NCBI GenBank assembly: GCA_903919215.1
Contig: CAIXHI010000171.1
Coordinates: 1 to 6,726 of the forward strand
Origin: an uncultured Acidimicrobiaceae bacterium
Lineage (GTDB): Bacteria; Actinomycetota; Acidimicrobiia; Acidimicrobiales; Ilumatobacteraceae
Reading direction: 5' to 3'
Length of the DNA: 6,726 nucleotides
A model generated the notes under the pieces. That model was not told where the DNA came from, ran no database searches, and saw nothing but the letters and a program-made list of their open reading frames with translations. Of the stretch, positions 5,406 to 6,726 are shown one piece after another. Made by a program: the position numbers and the translations under genes. Numbering within the stretch: position 1 is the first letter of the stretch; every line of letters begins with the position of its first letter.

Positions 5406-6726
5406 TGTCGTACCGCCGCCCCAGCCCGTACCCAGGTCTGCTGGTCGCGGCCATGCTTCCGGCACTCGTCATCGGGTCGGTGTGGAAGCTGGCGGATCAC
5501 TTCGCGCCCGAGGTTCACGTGCCCCTCGCCAGCCCAGGCGTGGTCACACCGCCGTCATCGATGGCCACGCCGTTGCTGTCGGTGCGCCGCGCCCCGGGGG
5601 TCCTCTCGGACGATGCCGGTTCCACCCGTCTGCAGGGCTCGCTCGGTCCACTGCTCAATCTCATCGACGGCTCGTCATGTGTCGACATTTCGGTCAACGG
5701 CCAACATGTCGCCGGGAAGAACCAGAACCTCTCGCTCCGTCCGGCCAGCACCATGAAGCTGATCACAGCACTGGTCGCGCTCGAGGTGCTCGGACCCGAC
5801 TACACGTACACGACGACGGTGCAGGGAGACGTGGACAGCGACGGTGTGGTGCAGGGCAATCTCTTCCTCGTCGGCGGCGGCGACCCGGTGCTCGCCAACA
5901 CATGGTGGAACGGTCCGAACCCGTACTACCCGCCGTTCAACATGACGATCATCGAGCAACTCGCCGATTCGGTGGCCGGTGCAGGTGTGAAAGCGATCAC
6001 CGGCGCGGTTGTCGGCGACGCCAGTCGCTATGACGACGAGTGGTACGCCCCGAGTTGGACGCAGGATGTGAAGTTCGTCGAGGCCGGACCGATCGCCGGG
6101 CTGTTGGTGAACGACTCGCGCGAGTCGCTCACCAAGGCGGCCAACGACCCATCGGTCGGCGCGGCGAACGTGTTCACCAAGCTGCTGACCGACCGCTTCG
6201 TGATGATTGGCAAGATCGGCAAATCTGGCCGTTCTACGAGCGCGATCACGATCGCCTCGATCCGCTCCAACCCGCTGTCGTCGATCATCAACGAGATGCT
6301 CGTCACCAGCGACAACAACACGGCGGAGATGATCCTGAAGGAGATCGGCCTCGCGAAGGGTGGCTCGGGTACGAGTATCGCTGGAGTGGCTGTGGTGAAC
6401 GCCACCCTGCAGTCATGGGGCGTACCGATGGACGGTGTCACCGTTGCCGACGGCTCTGGACTCTCCGACGACAACCGGTTGACATGCGCAGCGTTGCTCA
6501 AGGTCCTGCAACATGCGTCGGCCACCGGCGTCCTGCGCGAACAGTTGCCGCTCGGTGGGCAGATGGGCAGCACGCTGTACGACGGTTTCCAGGAGGGCAA
6601 GCCGCTGTACAACGTCATCCGTGCCAAGACCGGGACGTTGTACAACTACCAGGACGGTGTCGGGGGCAAGCCGGGGGCGAAGGCGTTGTCCGGGTACGTA
6701 CTGCTGCGCGACGGAGGAGAGGTTGA
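5402..6726 (+). CDS. dacB: D-alanyl-D-alanine carboxypeptidase/endopeptidase, PBP4 type (runs off the right edge)
   Basis: A class C penicillin-binding protein of peptidase family S13, which trims peptidoglycan stem peptides or cross-links outside the membrane. The 441 visible codons include all three active-site motifs: SxxK as STMK at 116-119 (PAS lead-in, nucleophile Ser116), SxN as SDN at 303-305, and KTG at 409-411. DGSGLS at 350-355 is also typical of the family. A hydrophobic stretch at about 11-28 (LLVAAMLPALVIGS) is a signal peptide or membrane anchor, followed by a Pro/Ser/Val-rich linker to about 75. Residues between the first two motifs form the large S13 insert. The gene is open at the last base, and only a short C-terminal part is missing. 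The first ATG, 5402, overlaps the synthetase stop as ATGA and has GAGG 9 bases upstream; a second ATG follows directly at 5405. In related actinobacteria dacB often precedes tilS and hpt, which would lie beyond the window. Confidence 0.93.
   Translation, partial: MMSYRRPSPYPGLLVAAMLPALVIGSVWKLADHFAPEVHVPLASPGVVTPPSSMATPLLSVRRAPGVLSDDAGSTRLQGSLGPLLNLIDGSSCVDISVNGQHVAGKNQNLSLRPASTMKLITALVALEVLGPDYTYTTTVQGDVDSDGVVQGNLFLVGGGDPVLANTWWNGPNPYYPPFNMTIIEQLADSVAGAGVKAITGAVVGDASRYDDEWYAPSWTQDVKFVEAGPIAGLLVNDSRESLTKAANDPSVGAANVFTKLLTDRFVMIGKIGKSGRSTSAITIASIRSNPLSSIINEMLVTSDNNTAEMILKEIGLAKGGSGTSIAGVAVVNATLQSWGVPMDGVTVADGSGLSDDNRLTCAALLKVLQHASATGVLREQLPLGGQMGSTLYDGFQEGKPLYNVIRAKTGTLYNYQDGVGGKPGAKALSGYVLLRDGGEV

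Noticed and set aside
2517..5465. A very long minus-strand open frame that continues upstream of nagA, antisense to the TetR and synthetase genes (1357 codons in total with nagA)
   Set aside because: Only the nagA part has family motifs. The rest is rich in Arg, Gly, Asp and Gln with no recognisable domain and lies opposite two genes with clear families. It is a shadow produced by high-GC codon use. It also fails to give nagA a better start.
6028..6645. Minus-strand open frame of 205 codons opposite the right end
   Set aside because: It lies opposite dacB, whose SDN and KTG motifs fall in this stretch, and it shows no family of its own.

Overview
The window looks like chromosomal DNA from a high-GC Gram-positive actinobacterium. 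The protein style fits Acidimicrobiia, for example an Ilumatobacter-like lineage, but that placement is recognition from memory and not a computed classification. Six protein-coding genes fill almost the whole window. No gene-free stretch exceeds about 75 bases. I see no RNA genes, mobile elements, CRISPR arrays or attachment sites.

Minus strand, positions 1-2477, reading right to left: nagA (N-acetylglucosamine-6-phosphate deacetylase), a 131-residue protein of unknown function, and the N-terminal half of a transketolase that runs off the left edge. The three lie head to tail with gaps of 20 and 54 bases. They could be one transcription unit that moves amino-sugar carbon towards fructose-6-phosphate and the pentose phosphate pathway.

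Plus strand, positions 2553-6726: a TetR-family regulator, a 722-residue NDP-forming acyl-CoA (acetate-CoA ligase type) synthetase with its ATP-grasp part at the N-terminus, and dacB (a class C penicillin-binding protein, peptidase family S13) that runs off the right edge. The dacB start overlaps the synthetase stop (ATGA), so these two are probably translationally coupled.

The centre of control is the 75-base divergent region between nagA and the TetR gene. It holds a plausible nagA promoter, a perfect 6+6 inverted repeat framing that promoter, and a short direct repeat next to the TetR start. Four of the six genes (transketolase, the unknown gene, TetR, the synthetase) have no Shine-Dalgarno sequence. 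Each instead has a TANNNT hexamer 7-8 bases before the start codon, the arrangement expected for leaderless transcripts. nagA and dacB have recognisable ribosome binding sites.

The gene families are ordinary housekeeping and accessory metabolism. I did not find a clearly new system. The most useful leads are the leaderless-start pattern, the divergent operator candidate, the unassigned acyl-CoA synthetase beside its own regulator, and the conserved-looking unknown protein between nagA and transketolase.
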